From Enterobacteriaceae endosymbiont of Plateumaris consimilis (lineage in GTDB: Bacteria; Pseudomonadota; Gammaproteobacteria; Enterobacterales; Enterobacteriaceae), in assembly GCF_012563145.1 (NCBI RefSeq), contig NZ_CP046230.1:448725-512724 (forward strand): a stretch of 64,000 bases of DNA, in the 5' to 3' direction. Position numbers and translations under genes: made by a program. Below the pieces are notes generated by a model, which was not told the DNA's origin, did not search any database, and worked only from the letters and a program-made list of their open reading frames with translations. How positions within the stretch are numbered: the stretch's first letter is position 1; each line of letters opens with the position of its first letter. Of the stretch, positions 11,316-21,365 are shown piece by piece.

Positions 11316-11666
11316 ATGAATATTATTGATTCTCTAGAAAAAGAACAAATAAAAAAAAATATAATATCTCTTTTATTTAGACCTGGAGATACATTAGAAA
11401 TAAAAGTTTGGGTTGTTGAAGGTTCTAAAAAAAGATTACAATTATTTGAAGGAATTGTAATTGCTATACGAAAAAGAGGTTTAAATACTTCTTTTACGGT
11501 AAGAAAAATATCCAATAATATTGGTATTGAACGTGTATTTCAATTATATTCAAAAGTAATTAATTCTATAACTATAAAAAAACATGGATATGTTAAAAAA
11601 GCAAAATTATATTATTTACGTAAATTAACAGGAAAAGCAGCACGTATAAAAGAACGTTTAATTTAA
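11316..11666 (+). CDS. rplS: 50S ribosomal protein L19
   Basis: Large-subunit protein at the 30S-50S interface. It has 116 residues (E. coli 115). The conserved cores [19 protein letters not shown] (about 23-41), [21 protein letters not shown] and [10 protein letters not shown] are clear, and the C-terminus has [19 protein letters not shown]. It ends the ffh-rplS block and faces recD convergently across a 91-bp A/T gap without a clear hairpin. Confidence 0.97.
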   Translation: MNIIDSLEKEQIKKNIISLLFRPGDTLEIKVWVVEGSKKRLQLFEGIVIAIRKRGLNTSFTVRKISNNIGIERVFQLYSKVINSITIKKHGYVKKAKLYYLRKLTGKAARIKERLI

Positions 11667-11757
11667 TATAAAATTATTTAATAAATCAGTTTTAAAATTT
11701 TTTATATAGATAATTTTTTAAATAGATAATCAAATATATTATTAACAAATAATAAAA

Positions 11758-13608
11758 TTATTTATAAAGTTTTGTTAAAATACGATTTTCTAAATTAGAA
11801 AATCGTATTATTTTAGATTTTATTGATTTAAATAATATTGAATTTGTACTATAAATTGATATTGTTATTTTTGATCTTGTAATAGCAGTATAGATTAATT
11901 CTCTAGTTAATAACGATGAATATTTATTAGGTAATACTAAAGATATATTATCAAATTCTGAACCTTGTGATTTATGAACAGTAATTGCATAAGCAATATC
12001 ATATTTAGGTAAATTATCAATAATAATATTATGATATTTACCATTAGATAAACTAAATTTAACTTTTAATTCATTATCTGACGTATCTAAAAAAGTAATA
12101 CCTATATCACCATTATATAAATTTAAAAAACTATTATTTTGAGTAATAATAATAGGTCTACCTATATACCAATTATTTTTTCTATAAGTATTATCTAAGA
12201 TATTGTTTTTAAAAAATTCATTTTCTAGTTTATTATTAATTTCTCTTGTACCAAATATTCCATATTTTACTGCACATAAAATTTGGTATGTATTAAAAAT
12301 ATTAAATATATAATGGATATCATTTTTTGTATTTATATAATCAAAATATTTTTTATATTCTATAATGAATTGATTTATCATTAATTTATATTTTGTTTCA
12401 TTATTAATGTTGATAAATTTAATATCACTAAATGTTTGATTTAAAAATAAATTTTTAATTTTTTTAACATTTCCTTTTCTAATTAAAGTAGCTAATTGGT
12501 TTATTCCTGAATTATATTCATAACGATAATTATGTTTTAATAAACTAATAAAATTACGTAAAAACAAATATTTATTTTTGTTTTTATTTTCTTTTTTTAC
12601 ATTATAATCAATCACATTATATAACCATTCTGAATATTCTTTTGTAAAAGTAAATTTTTTAAAATTACAAATATCTTTAAAAATATAACCAATTTCTATT
12701 GGAGGTAATTGATTATCATCACCTAATAAAATTAGTTTACTATCAACAGATAAAGCATTTAATATTATTGACATTAAATTTAAATCAACCATAGAAGCTT
12801 CATCTATAATTAATAAATCAGTAATTAATTTATTATTATTATTATATATAGTTTCTTTATTATACATATTAATTTTTAATAAACGATGAATAGTTGTTGC
12901 TTTATAGGGAATATTTTTTTTTTCTTCTTTAGTGATTAAATAATTATTTTTTATAAAATAATTATTAATTGATTCTGTTAATCTATTAGCTGCTTTACCT
13001 GTGCTAGCAACTATTTTAATAGTTAATGGAATAGAATATATTTTTATAAAAAATAAAATTAATTTTGCTATAATATTTGTTTTGCCTGTACCAGGAGAAC
13101 CTGTAATTATACTTATTTTATGAGTAAATGCCATAGCTACAGATATTTTTTGATGGATATCACTTGATTTAAATAAAATATTTAATATTTTTTTTATATT
13201 ATTTTTTTTTGGTAAGATAAAATAATTATTAATTACATTTTGAATAATAATATTTTCTTCTTGCCATACTCTATATAAATAGAGACAATTATCTTCTATT
13301 ACTAATGGTGTAACTTTCTTACCATTACCAATAATACTATAACCTAATAAATTTTTTTCTTGTTTCGTAAAATTGTTTATTAATTGTATTTCTTTTTTGG
13401 ATAAAAATATTTTATTTTTTTTCAATATGCTTTTTATATTAAATTTTAATAATGGTAAACAAACATTCCCTTTACTAATAAAATAACTAAGATAAGCAAC
13501 AACAAACATTAAATATGGTTCATTTTTAGATGCCATTATATATGCAAATTGTAAATCAATTAGACGAATAAAATTATTTTTACACAATTTTTTTAAAAAA
13601 TAATACAT
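11758..13608 (-). CDS. recD: Exodeoxyribonuclease V alpha subunit RecD
   Basis: The 5'-3' helicase of RecBCD, which unwinds and degrades double-strand DNA ends until Chi and feeds RecA recombination. It has 616 residues (E. coli 608). Walker A GSPGTGKT is at 170-177, Walker B LLIIDEASMVD ends around Glu270, LLGDDNQLPPIE follows, and the SF1B motif VHKSQGSEFDN lies near 545. The C-terminus has the conserved TRELIYTAITRSK. ATG start. It is the last gene of the recC-recB-recD run, 33 bp beyond recB. All motifs look intact, which argues that the complex is under selection. Confidence 0.95.
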   Translation of the reverse strand: MYYFLKKLCKNNFIRLIDLQFAYIMASKNEPYLMFVVAYLSYFISKGNVCLPLLKFNIKSILKKNKIFLSKKEIQLINNFTKQEKNLLGYSIIGNGKKVTPLVIEDNCLYLYRVWQEENIIIQNVINNYFILPKKNNIKKILNILFKSSDIHQKISVAMAFTHKISIITGSPGTGKTNIIAKLILFFIKIYSIPLTIKIVASTGKAANRLTESINNYFIKNNYLITKEEKKNIPYKATTIHRLLKINMYNKETIYNNNNKLITDLLIIDEASMVDLNLMSIILNALSVDSKLILLGDDNQLPPIEIGYIFKDICNFKKFTFTKEYSEWLYNVIDYNVKKENKNKNKYLFLRNFISLLKHNYRYEYNSGINQLATLIRKGNVKKIKNLFLNQTFSDIKFININNETKYKLMINQFIIEYKKYFDYINTKNDIHYIFNIFNTYQILCAVKYGIFGTREINNKLENEFFKNNILDNTYRKNNWYIGRPIIITQNNSFLNLYNGDIGITFLDTSDNELKVKFSLSNGKYHNIIIDNLPKYDIAYAITVHKSQGSEFDNISLVLPNKYSSLLTRELIYTAITRSKITISIYSTNSILFKSIKSKIIRFSNLENRILTKLYK

Positions 13609-13641
13609 ATTATTATTAATTTAATTATATGAATAAAGAAT

Positions 13642-16600
13642 TTAAGTAATTAATTGATCTAATTTTTTAATTAATTCATAAGATGGTCTTACTTCCCAAA
13701 TACCATTTGAATTATTTTCTATATTGTTAATACCTCTAATATATAAATATATAACACTTCCAAAATGTTTTTCATAATTATAATTTTTAATACGAGAGCA
13801 AAGATATTTATGTAAAGCTAATGTATATATTTGATATTGTAAATCATATCTATTTAAACATATATTTTTTTCCATATATTTTTTAGTATATTTATTATAA
13901 TTTTTTCCTAACCAATTAGATTTATAATCTATTAAATAATATTTTTTATTCCATAAAAATACTAGATCAATAAATCCTTTTAATATTCCTTGAAAATCAT
14001 TATTTAATTTCGGTAACTTTCTGGATATTTTATCATATTTACATATTATATTATATAATTTCATAATACATAATTTATTATTTATATGTAAATAAAATTC
14101 TAATTCTGTTATTTTATTTTTATTTTGTATTTTATTTAAAATAATTTTATCTATTCCTAATGGATGATGTAATATATTTGTTAACCATTTTATTAATATT
14201 GTATACCAAGAACAATCAATTTCTTTATTAAATAATTTTTTTTTAATAAAAGAATATAAAATTTTTTTAGTAAAATCCAATTTTTCGAAAATTTCATGTA
14301 AAATAATTCCAATTTTTTTACCCGTAGGAAATGTATGCGATGTTTTCTTGATTTTTTTTTTAGAGTTAAATAATTTATATTTATAAATATTGTTATTTAA
14401 ATTTAAATCATTTTTAATAATTGAATAACTTGTAATTAATATTGTTTGATATTTAAAAATTTTTAATTTTTTATTACAGTGATAATTATTTTTTTTTTCT
14501 ATAAGATAAATAGGATTATATTGTATTTGTTTTTTTTTAGTTATAATTTTAATTTCAATATCTTTATTTTGTAAATTAAATAATAAATTTTGAAAATTTT
14601 TATGATCTATATAACCTTTATTATTTATTAAAAATTCTACAGCATTTCTATGTGGAAAATATTTTTGATATTTTATTTTAGTATTTTTAATATTGCCTAT
14701 ACCAATACTACAATGAAAAATTGATCTAGTTAAAGATACATATAATAATCGTAAATTTTCTGATAATAATTCTTCTAATGCATATTTTATGCTATCGTTA
14801 TTTTTATTAAAATCTATAATAGTTTTTAACGTTTTTCTATCATGATAAATTATTCCTTCATTATTTATTAAATCTAAAAAATTAGAAGAAATAAAAGGTA
14901 TCCATACTAATGGAAATTGTAATCCTTTAGCTTTATGAATAGTAATTATTTTTATTTGATTAGAATCATTTTGTATTCTTATTTGTTGTTCAAATGATCT
15001 ATTATTTGGAAAAGAAATTTGTTTTATTAACCATAAAATAATTTGTTTTTTGTTTTTAATTTTTAAAAACTCTATTTCTATTAATTCTGCTATATGTAAT
15101 ATATTCTGTATTTTTTTTTTATGAAAATTATTAATTATATTTTTTTTAAATAAAAAATTTTTTTTTAAAAAAATATTTTCTAACATTAATAAAATTCCAT
15201 TTTTATTCCATAAATTCCTGTATTTAATAAATTGATTAATACTTTTTTCTAAAAAATATTGTTCTTTTTTATAATCTAAATTAGATAAATCTATATTAAA
15301 TAAATTACTTGCTAAAATATTTTTTAATTGTTTTATTTTATGTGGTTCTAAAATAGATTTTAATAATAATACTAATTCTTTTGCTTCTATTGTTTCAAAA
15401 ACACTATTAGTGTTAGACAAATATATAGAAGGAATATTAAATTTAATGAATTCTTTTTGTATAATATTAGCTTCATATTTATTACGTACCAATACTGTTA
15501 TATCTGAAATAGTAATAATATTACTACTATTTTTATTTTTTTGTAAAAAAATTTTTTGTTCTTGACCTAAAATAAGCCATTTACAAATTTCATAAGCACA
15601 CTTATATGATATTATTTGTCTATATGAATTTAAGTTCGTTTCTTTAGGTAAAAACCAGATAGTAATACCTGGTTGAATAATATCATTTACAATAAAATTA
15701 TAATTTAATTTTTGTTTAACATATGATGTTGGATAAAAAATTATGTTTTTAAAAAAAAAAGGATATTTACAGTTAGAAAATATTTTATTAACACCATTAA
15801 TCATAGTTTTAGATGATCGCCAATTATTTTTTAATGTGTAACGATTTTTAATTTCAAGAGAAGCTTTAATATAAGTAAAAACATCAGCACCTCTAAAAGA
15901 ATAAATAGCTTGTTTGGGGTCTCCTATTAATATTAATGTACAATTAGATTTATTTATATATATTTTTTTAAAAATATTATATTGTTGAATATCTGTATCT
16001 TGGAATTCATCTATTAATGCAACAGGATACAATTTTCTTATATCTTTTGCTAAATTTTTATTTCCATCAAATTTATTTAATGATTTATTTAATATTAATA
16101 ATAAATCATTGAAACTAATTTGTTCATTTTTTTCTTTATTTTTTTTTATTAAATATTTAATATATTTTATAGCTTTAATTATTATTAAAGTTTTTAAACT
16201 AATTATTTTATTTAAATATATATCTATATTTTTAAATAATATATGTTTAGGAAACTTTTTTTCATTTATAGTTTTTGTAATTAAAACATTTTGAGAAAAT
16301 CTTTTTAATTGTTCTGGAACAAAATTATCTTCAGTATTTTTCACTGACCATTGATTTATATTTTCTATCCAAAATTTTATAGATTTATTATTATAAATAT
16401 GTTTATTAATATGAGATTCTGTTATTATATTTATAATAATATCTTTATATTTCATCCATTGTTTTTTTAAAAATTTAATGTTTTCAATATTTTTATTAAA
16501 TTGTTCTACTAAATTAATATTTTTTAAATAAAATTTAGGTAATTCAACTTTGGATAAAAATGGTAATAATTGATTTATTAAATCATTAGGAGTTGCCCAA

Positions 16601-17166
16601 TATTTTAATATAATTTTTGCAATATTTTTTGGTAGAGGATACAAATATTTTCTCCAAAAACTTATAGATGCATTATATTGTAAATAAATTTCATTATTAA
16701 TTAATTTTTTATTATATATAAAACCATTGATTTCATAATTTTTGATATTTAATATTTTATGACAAAATGAATGAATAGTTAAAATTGTTGCATTATGAAA
16801 ATTTAATTCTGCTTTTAATAAAATTAAACTTGCTTTATATAAATTTTTTATTTCTTTTAGAAAATTATTAATAATAGGATATGGACTATTACCTTTTATA
16901 CATGCTATACGTAATATTTTTATACTATTTTTTATTCTTTTACATAAATCTTGTGTAGAAACATCAGTAAATGTAACTACTAATATTTCTTCAACTGATA
17001 ATGGAATATTAAATCCATTATTTTTATATAAACCTAATAAAAAACGTAAATAAATAATAATTATTGTAAAAGTTTTTCCAGTACCAGCTGAAGCTTCTAT
17101 TAAACATTTTTGGTTTAAATTATCCATAAAAGGATTAAATTCTTTAATTTTTGTTATATTTTGCAT
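13642..17166 (-). CDS. recB: Exodeoxyribonuclease V beta subunit RecB
   Basis: The 3'-5' helicase and nuclease of RecBCD. I take ATG 17166 (MQNITKIKEF), giving 1174 residues (E. coli 1180); a longer reading to 17253 would run into recC and lacks homology. Walker A EASAGTGKT is at 24-32. IDEFQDTD, GDPKQAIYSFRGADV, TIHKAKGLQFP and LRLLYVSLTRS are SF1A helicase motifs. The C-terminal nuclease keeps GFIDLVF and the DYKSNW active-site motif, then YDLQYQIYTLALHKY. It lies 23 bp after recC. The protein is very Asn/Ile/Lys-rich but catalytically complete. Confidence 0.95.
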   Translation of the reverse strand: MQNITKIKEFNPFMDNLNQKCLIEASAGTGKTFTIIIIYLRFLLGLYKNNGFNIPLSVEEILVVTFTDVSTQDLCKRIKNSIKILRIACIKGNSPYPIINNFLKEIKNLYKASLILLKAELNFHNATILTIHSFCHKILNIKNYEINGFIYNKKLINNEIYLQYNASISFWRKYLYPLPKNIAKIILKYWATPNDLINQLLPFLSKVELPKFYLKNINLVEQFNKNIENIKFLKKQWMKYKDIIINIITESHINKHIYNNKSIKFWIENINQWSVKNTEDNFVPEQLKRFSQNVLITKTINEKKFPKHILFKNIDIYLNKIISLKTLIIIKAIKYIKYLIKKNKEKNEQISFNDLLLILNKSLNKFDGNKNLAKDIRKLYPVALIDEFQDTDIQQYNIFKKIYINKSNCTLILIGDPKQAIYSFRGADVFTYIKASLEIKNRYTLKNNWRSSKTMINGVNKIFSNCKYPFFFKNIIFYPTSYVKQKLNYNFIVNDIIQPGITIWFLPKETNLNSYRQIISYKCAYEICKWLILGQEQKIFLQKNKNSSNIITISDITVLVRNKYEANIIQKEFIKFNIPSIYLSNTNSVFETIEAKELVLLLKSILEPHKIKQLKNILASNLFNIDLSNLDYKKEQYFLEKSINQFIKYRNLWNKNGILLMLENIFLKKNFLFKKNIINNFHKKKIQNILHIAELIEIEFLKIKNKKQIILWLIKQISFPNNRSFEQQIRIQNDSNQIKIITIHKAKGLQFPLVWIPFISSNFLDLINNEGIIYHDRKTLKTIIDFNKNNDSIKYALEELLSENLRLLYVSLTRSIFHCSIGIGNIKNTKIKYQKYFPHRNAVEFLINNKGYIDHKNFQNLLFNLQNKDIEIKIITKKKQIQYNPIYLIEKKNNYHCNKKLKIFKYQTILITSYSIIKNDLNLNNNIYKYKLFNSKKKIKKTSHTFPTGKKIGIILHEIFEKLDFTKKILYSFIKKKLFNKEIDCSWYTILIKWLTNILHHPLGIDKIILNKIQNKNKITELEFYLHINNKLCIMKLYNIICKYDKISRKLPKLNNDFQGILKGFIDLVFLWNKKYYLIDYKSNWLGKNYNKYTKKYMEKNICLNRYDLQYQIYTLALHKYLCSRIKNYNYEKHFGSVIYLYIRGINNIENNSNGIWEVRPSYELIKKLDQLIT

Positions 17167-17189
17167 CATATAAATATAAATAAAATATT

Positions 17190-19064
17190 TTATTTCATAT
17201 AAAAAATGATAGGTAAAAGCCATTTTTCTATTAATTTTATAGTTTTTAACCAATTTTTTTCATTAAAAAAATAATTTAATCTGTTAAAATAAACATTATT
17301 ATATTTTCCAATAAAATTAGAATTTATATTCCAAAAATAAAAAAAAATATTTTTTGCTTTTTTTTGTGTAAAATTATCATAATTAATACATTTATTTTTT
17401 TTGTCGTAACAATAACATAACCATTTCCAAGAACTTTGCATAGGTAACATAATCGGAATATTTAACCCATGTATATATCCATCAATATATTTTTTTAATA
17501 AAATGATTGCTATATCAGGTTTAATATAATTAAAAATATATTGTGTATTTTTAAATCCTATAATTTTTGAAATAAATTTTTCTTCTTTTTTAATATTTAT
17601 TATACATAAAATTAAATGTTCAATCCAAAATGATATAATAGATTTTATATCTATAATTTTAGGTTCATATTTTATGAAACCTTCAATATAACTTATAAGA
17701 TTTATTGTTCCATATAATGTTATTCCAGAAATATTTAAATTAATATATTTAATTATATTATCATATTTATATGATTTTAAATTATTTAATAATTTATATA
17801 TATTTTTTTTATTATTATCCCATAATATTTTTCCATAGTTACCATAAGGTAAAATTCCTTTGTTGAGATAATTATAATAAATCAAATTAATGTTTGTATT
17901 AAGAATTAAAGAATGTAATATTTTTATATTAATTTGATATTTTGTTAAATAATCAAGTGAAAAAGGTTCTATTTCTGAAAATTGAATTTGATTTAAATCT
18001 TGTAAATATACTCCTAATCTTTGATTAAAAAATCCTTTTAAAGGATCTTTCCAAAAATATAAAATATTTTTTAATATAACTTTTTTTATTTTTAAAATTG
18101 ATAATTTTTTATAAAAAATGTTTTTTTTATTTAAAAAACCATAGTTATTTATATTAAAATTTATAAAAATATTTTTTTTTTGATTAATATGACATATATG
18201 ATCAATAATATAATTATAAATTTTATTTTTTTTAATCTCATAGTTATCAGAAATATATTCTAATAATTCAGTAATTAGAATAGAAGGATATTTTTTATCA
18301 TAATTTATATTTTTATTATCAATGTAACTTAAATATAATTTTTTTTTAGAAGATATTAATAACTCAAGAAAAAAATATTTTGCTTGATCTAAATTATTTT
18401 TATCATTTTGTTTAGGATACTTTTTTATTAAATTAAAAATTACTGGATATGAATATTTAGGATAATATTTACTATTCATACCTATTACAAAACTAGCTTT
18501 AAAGGATATACAATTTAATTGTCCAAAATTACAAAAATTAATTTTATTGTAAGAATAATTAAATTGTTTTTTTTTCTTTTTTAATAATATTTGAAATTCT
18601 TTTATAATAATATCAATGGATATTTTTTTTTTATAATTTATATTTATTCCATTATCAATAAATAAAATAATATTTTTAAATATATGTTTCATATACTTAT
18701 TTGTATAAATATTTGAACAAAAAAATTCTGAATATAATTGTATTAGTTTTTTTTTCCAATTTTTGATTAATTGTTTTTTTTTTAATCGTTTTTTCCATTT
18801 ATATAATGTAAATAAAAAATAAGTAAATTTTCCTAATAGTTCTCCTAATACTCCAAATGTACCGTTATAAGGAATTATACTCTTCCAACTTCCTGAATTA
18901 TTATCTATAGCATATCCATATAACATACGATATAATCCAAATTTCCAAGTATATTGATCTTTAGGCAAAGAAAGATTTTTAAAATTACTAAAATCTAACC
19001 CATATTTTATACCAATATCATTTATCCAATAACGAAGATATATTAAATCATCTTCATTATTCAT
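17190..19064 (-). CDS. recC: Exodeoxyribonuclease V gamma subunit RecC, C-terminal part (separated by frameshift)
   Basis: A 624-residue reading from ATG 19064 that matches the second half of RecC, the Chi-recognition and scaffold subunit of RecBCD. Recognisable stretches are LRYWINDIGIKYGLDF, FGLYRMLYGYA, the inactive-nuclease-like region with YLSYIDNKN, and RFFLPLF-like WLLPIIF at the end. The same frame stays open upstream to 19146 and encodes LLNLSTKKFYPEEIFYLLD, which aligns with the E. coli segment directly after the end of the N-terminal piece. Adding one T to the ten-T run (19147-19156, minus strand), or removing two, joins both parts into about 1070 residues (E. coli 1122). Confidence 0.9.
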   Translation of the reverse strand: MNNEDDLIYLRYWINDIGIKYGLDFSNFKNLSLPKDQYTWKFGLYRMLYGYAIDNNSGSWKSIIPYNGTFGVLGELLGKFTYFLFTLYKWKKRLKKKQLIKNWKKKLIQLYSEFFCSNIYTNKYMKHIFKNIILFIDNGININYKKKISIDIIIKEFQILLKKKKKQFNYSYNKINFCNFGQLNCISFKASFVIGMNSKYYPKYSYPVIFNLIKKYPKQNDKNNLDQAKYFFLELLISSKKKLYLSYIDNKNINYDKKYPSILITELLEYISDNYEIKKNKIYNYIIDHICHINQKKNIFINFNINNYGFLNKKNIFYKKLSILKIKKVILKNILYFWKDPLKGFFNQRLGVYLQDLNQIQFSEIEPFSLDYLTKYQINIKILHSLILNTNINLIYYNYLNKGILPYGNYGKILWDNNKKNIYKLLNNLKSYKYDNIIKYINLNISGITLYGTINLISYIEGFIKYEPKIIDIKSIISFWIEHLILCIINIKKEEKFISKIIGFKNTQYIFNYIKPDIAIILLKKYIDGYIHGLNIPIMLPMQSSWKWLCYCYDKKNKCINYDNFTQKKAKNIFFYFWNINSNFIGKYNNVYFNRLNYFFNEKNWLKTIKLIEKWLLPIIFYMK

Positions 19065-19141
19065 GAAAAACTTTTTTGAAATTTCATTATTATCTAATAA
19101 ATAAAATATTTCTTCAGGATAAAATTTTTTTGTTGATAAAT

Positions 19142-20368
19142 TTAATAAAAAAAAAATGTATCTGGGATATCAAACATATTTTTTTTATTAATATCTAGAT
19201 AAATATTAAAAGGTAAATTTTTTTTATTAAAAATAGAATAAATAAAAGGTAGATAAATTTCTAAATTAGGCGAAATGACAATAATATCATGTAAATAATA
19301 ATTATTATTATTAATTAATTTAATAATATTAATTGATAAAAATTCTATTTCTTGTTTAGCATCTGTAAAAATGTTTACTTGTATAGAATCATCTGTAATA
19401 TTAATTTTTTTTTTATTCTTTAATAAAGAATTATTTTGTAATAATAAAATATCTTTTTGTATATTATTTAATAAATTTGTAGATTTTATTTTTACAAATG
19501 ATTCTATCATTCTTGACTGTAAATTTATTAGTTTATTTATATTATTTAATCCATAATTTCCCCAAGAAAATAACAATGAATTATTAAATTTATCATTTTT
19601 ATTTATTTGAATATTATCCCAATAATGTATACAAGGATTTTTAATCAAAATATGAATTTCTATATAATCTGTTAATTTTTCTAATAATTGTAAATATATT
19701 AAAGGTATATTTTGTGTTTCTAAAATAAATATTCTTTCTGGTAAAACAGAATATTTTATTTTTTTTATATTTTTAATATTGATAATATAATTATATAATT
19801 TACTTAAATACCATAACTGTTTACCTAATATTATTTCATTATATCTAATTAATTTTTTCCATAATTTAGCTTGCCAAATATGATCTTTATCATTTGTAAG
19901 AAATATTTCTGTATTTTTTTCCCATAAAAACAACCATTTTGGACGATATTTTTGGTATTCATCATATAAATTAGCAATATGAATTGATATTTGAAATAAA
20001 TAATTAGTATTTTTTATATTACTTAAATATTTTTTAAAATTTTTAAATTCAGGTAAAACAATTATTTCTGGAATGATATTCATCAGTTGCCAAATAATCA
20101 TTTTTTTATTAAAGATATTTTCTTTTGTAATTTTTGGAATAATTTTTATAAATAAATCCCAAATAAATTTTTCTGGATTAATGTAATTAATATTAGCATG
20201 TATTCCTATTATTTTAGATAAATTAATCTTTAAATATGGAATTAACGTTAAATCAGATAAAATTATAATTTCTGTTTGTAATGGATTATTTAATGGATTT
20301 TTTAAAATATTATATTTTATTAAATTTAATAAAATATCCAAATCATTAGAATGATATGTTGTAAACAT
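19142..20368 (-). CDS. recC: Exodeoxyribonuclease V gamma subunit RecC, N-terminal part (separated by frameshift)
   Basis: A 408-residue reading from ATG 20368 that matches the N-terminal half of RecC: MFTTYHSNDLDILLNLI at the start, NPEKFIWDLFIKIIPKI near 63, YRPKWLFLWE near 141, EIHILIKNPCIHYW near 240 and IIVISPNLEIYLPFIYSIF near 365. It then runs through FFF into a stop at 19142-19144, immediately after a ten-T run on the coding strand. The break has no other sign of decay, so the gene may be functional through polymerase slippage, be newly broken, or carry a sequencing error. I cannot decide among these. Confidence 0.9.
   Translation of the reverse strand: MFTTYHSNDLDILLNLIKYNILKNPLNNPLQTEIIILSDLTLIPYLKINLSKIIGIHANINYINPEKFIWDLFIKIIPKITKENIFNKKMIIWQLMNIIPEIIVLPEFKNFKKYLSNIKNTNYLFQISIHIANLYDEYQKYRPKWLFLWEKNTEIFLTNDKDHIWQAKLWKKLIRYNEIILGKQLWYLSKLYNYIINIKNIKKIKYSVLPERIFILETQNIPLIYLQLLEKLTDYIEIHILIKNPCIHYWDNIQINKNDKFNNSLLFSWGNYGLNNINKLINLQSRMIESFVKIKSTNLLNNIQKDILLLQNNSLLKNKKKINITDDSIQVNIFTDAKQEIEFLSINIIKLINNNNYYLHDIIVISPNLEIYLPFIYSIFNKKNLPFNIYLDINKKNMFDIPDTFFFY
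19147..19156. repeat. A10 homopolymer at the recC frameshift
   Basis: Ten consecutive A on the plus strand (ten T in the recC coding strand). The recC frame is lost exactly here. An eleven-base run (or eight) restores an uninterrupted RecC reading. Poly(A) tracts of this length are known sites of RNA polymerase slippage in insect endosymbionts such as Buchnera and Blochmannia. Confidence 0.9.
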
Positions 20369-20439
20369 GTTATTAATGTTATTAATTTTTATTAATTATA
20401 TTAGTAATTTGATTATATAAAAAATATTTTTAGTTTATT

Positions 20440-21309
20440 TTATGATGAATTAATCAAATTTTTTTGTGTAGTATGATATAATATCATTAGAAATCCTATA
20501 AAAACCATTGGTAAAGATAATATTTGACCCATAGTTATATAATTAAAAAATAAACCTAGTTGTACATCAGGTTCCCTAAAAAATTCTACGAAAATACGAA
20601 ATATACCATAAAACAATAAAAACATACTGGTATTATATCCTAATATTTTTCTTTTAACAAATTTTATATTTAAAATAATAAATAATATTAATCCTTCTAA
20701 AAAAAACTCATAAATTTGTGATGGATGTCTAGGTAGATTACCATATTTTATAAATAAATATATATAATTTTGATTATTTTGGATATAGATCAAATCTGAT
20801 TGAGTTGAATTAGGAAATATTATTGCCCATGGAATATTAATAGCGACTCTTCCCCATAATTCACCATTAATAAAATTTCCTATTCTTCCCATTCCTAGAC
20901 CCAATGGTACTAATGGAACAATAAAGTCAGTTAATTGTAAAAAATTTTTTTTATAATAAATAGAATATATAAAAATTACTAAAATTGCTCCAATTAATCC
21001 TCCATGAAAAGACATACCACCTTCTCTTACTTGAAATAAAGATATAGGATGAATTAAAAAATATTGTAAATTGTAAAATAATGTATATCCTAACCTACCG
21101 CCTAATAATAATCCTATAAAAGATAAATATAATAAAATTTCATTTTCTTTATAATTCCAATATAAATTATTATGTGATTTTAATTTTAATATATTTACTA
21201 TAAATAAAAAACTAATTAAATACATTAAACTATACCAATAAATATTAATACCATATATTGTAATAGCAATTGGATTAATTTGTGGAAAAGATAAATATTG
21301 TATATTCAT
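20440..21309 (-). CDS. lgt: Prolipoprotein diacylglyceryl transferase
   Basis: Integral inner-membrane enzyme that moves diacylglycerol from phosphatidylglycerol to the lipobox Cys of prolipoproteins. I chose ATG 21309 (MNIQYLSFPQINPIAI) over 21360, because it aligns with the E. coli start and gives 289 residues (E. coli 291). About seven hydrophobic segments are present. The signature GGMSFHGGLIGA near 97 holds the essential His, and GRIGNFINGELWGR near 142 holds the essential Arg. It is divergent from mutH. Its retention implies that lipoprotein substrates still exist. Confidence 0.96.
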   Translation of the reverse strand: MNIQYLSFPQINPIAITIYGINIYWYSLMYLISFLFIVNILKLKSHNNLYWNYKENEILLYLSFIGLLLGGRLGYTLFYNLQYFLIHPISLFQVREGGMSFHGGLIGAILVIFIYSIYYKKNFLQLTDFIVPLVPLGLGMGRIGNFINGELWGRVAINIPWAIIFPNSTQSDLIYIQNNQNYIYLFIKYGNLPRHPSQIYEFFLEGLILFIILNIKFVKRKILGYNTSMFLLFYGIFRIFVEFFREPDVQLGLFFNYITMGQILSLPMVFIGFLMILYHTTQKNLINSS

Positions 21310-21365
21310 TTTATTATTATTTAAAATAATTATTTTAAAATATTTTTTTAATAGGTACAACTTAT

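Noticed and set aside
17167..17253. N-terminal extension of RecB from an upstream ATG at 17253
   Set aside because: It overlaps the end of recC, is not homologous to RecB, and ATG 17166 aligns with the known start.
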